5,118 bases of DNA from Lutispora sp. (GTDB lineage: Bacteria > Bacillota > Clostridia > Lutisporales > Lutisporaceae): the NCBI GenBank assembly GCA_030834765.1, contig JAUQXG010000475.1, positions 1 to 5,118 of the forward strand. The letters run 5' to 3'. Under the pieces are notes generated by a model. That model saw only the letters and a program-made list of their open reading frames with translations, did not search any database and had not been told where the DNA came from. A program made the position numbers and the translations under genes. Shown piece after piece: positions 4,888 through 5,118 of the stretch; position 1 is the first letter of the stretch; the number at the start of each line of letters is the position of its first letter.

Positions 4888-5118
4888 ATGATTAAAAATA
4901 CGGATGTTTCACTTGCTATGAATATTAAATTGGAGAATGTTCTTCCTGCAATGCCTGAATTTATCAATGGCATTAGGAGAGCACCTGATAGGGGATTTAG
5001 GCTAACTAAGGCACAAACGGAGGTCTCATTAAAAAATGCCCTGCGATACATTCCAGAAGAACTGCACGAAGAGGTTGCACCAGAGTTTTTAAATGAATTA
5101 GTGAATAAAGGAAGAATT
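4888..5118 (+). CDS. hutU: Urocanate hydratase, N-terminal part (3' end outside window)
   Basis: Catalyses the NAD-dependent hydration of urocanate to 4-imidazolone-5-propionate, the second step of histidine degradation, in the cytoplasm. The 77 visible codons include the strongly conserved N-terminal stretch GIRRAPDRGFRLTKAQTEV (28-46) and ALRYIPEELHEEVAPEF (51-67), which I recognise from the long urocanate hydratases (roughly 650-680 aa) of Clostridia and relatives rather than from the shorter Bacillus/Pseudomonas form. GAGGGGTG (4875-4882) lies just upstream of the ATG. Catalytic and NAD-binding regions lie beyond the right edge, so intactness cannot be judged. It diverges from the M42 gene; other hut genes may follow outside the window. 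Confidence 0.88.
   Translation, partial: MIKNTDVSLAMNIKLENVLPAMPEFINGIRRAPDRGFRLTKAQTEVSLKNALRYIPEELHEEVAPEFLNELVNKGRI

Noticed and set aside
4848..5051. 67-codon open frame on the - strand
   Set aside because: Antisense to the hutU N-terminus, which has a good ribosome binding site and highly conserved residues; nothing supports the opposite strand.

Overview
The window is AT-rich, with AGA-dominated arginine codons, strong GGAGG-type ribosome binding sites, a SpoVB-type sporulation flippase, a PyrR-type leader and a pyrBI gene pair. This suggests a low-GC, spore-forming, amino-acid-fermenting anaerobe of the class Clostridia. The genus cannot be fixed from this stretch. The genes are ordinary housekeeping or accessory functions; the most interesting material is in the control regions.

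Layout, left to right. (1) The 3' end of an ArsR-like winged-helix regulator (+), open at the left edge. (2) A long imperfect hairpin shared as a terminator by two converging genes. (3) spoVB (-), a MOP-superfamily lipid-linked precursor flippase with a TTG start. (4) A divergent control region with overlapping promoters: a possible sigma-E-like one for spoVB and a sigma-A-like one for the pyrimidine genes. (5) A leader with a complete PyrR attenuator (anti-antiterminator, antiterminator, terminator) and then a second PyrR-loop motif whose stem covers the pyrB Shine-Dalgarno. (6) pyrB and pyrI (+), overlapping by 17 nt: the catalytic and regulatory chains of aspartate carbamoyltransferase. (7) A perfect 22-bp hairpin that ends pyrBI and also contains the last codons and stop of the converging gene. 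(8) An M42-family metallopeptidase (-), preceded by a 17-codon reading frame with a near-ideal ribosome binding site whose stop overlaps the peptidase start (ATGA). (9) A divergent promoter region with an AT-rich dyad. (10) The first 77 codons of hutU (+), urocanate hydratase of histidine breakdown, cut by the right edge.

How they work together: pyrBI appears to be controlled at three levels, namely transcription attenuation, possible PyrR-dependent blocking of translation, and allosteric control of the enzyme by PyrI. The M42 peptidase and hutU diverge from one intergenic region and would both fit peptide and amino-acid catabolism, although a shared role is only inferred. No mobile element, CRISPR array, tRNA or rRNA is visible, and I see no clearly new multi-gene system. 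The best leads are the tandem PyrR leader and the small translationally coupled frame upstream of the M42 gene.
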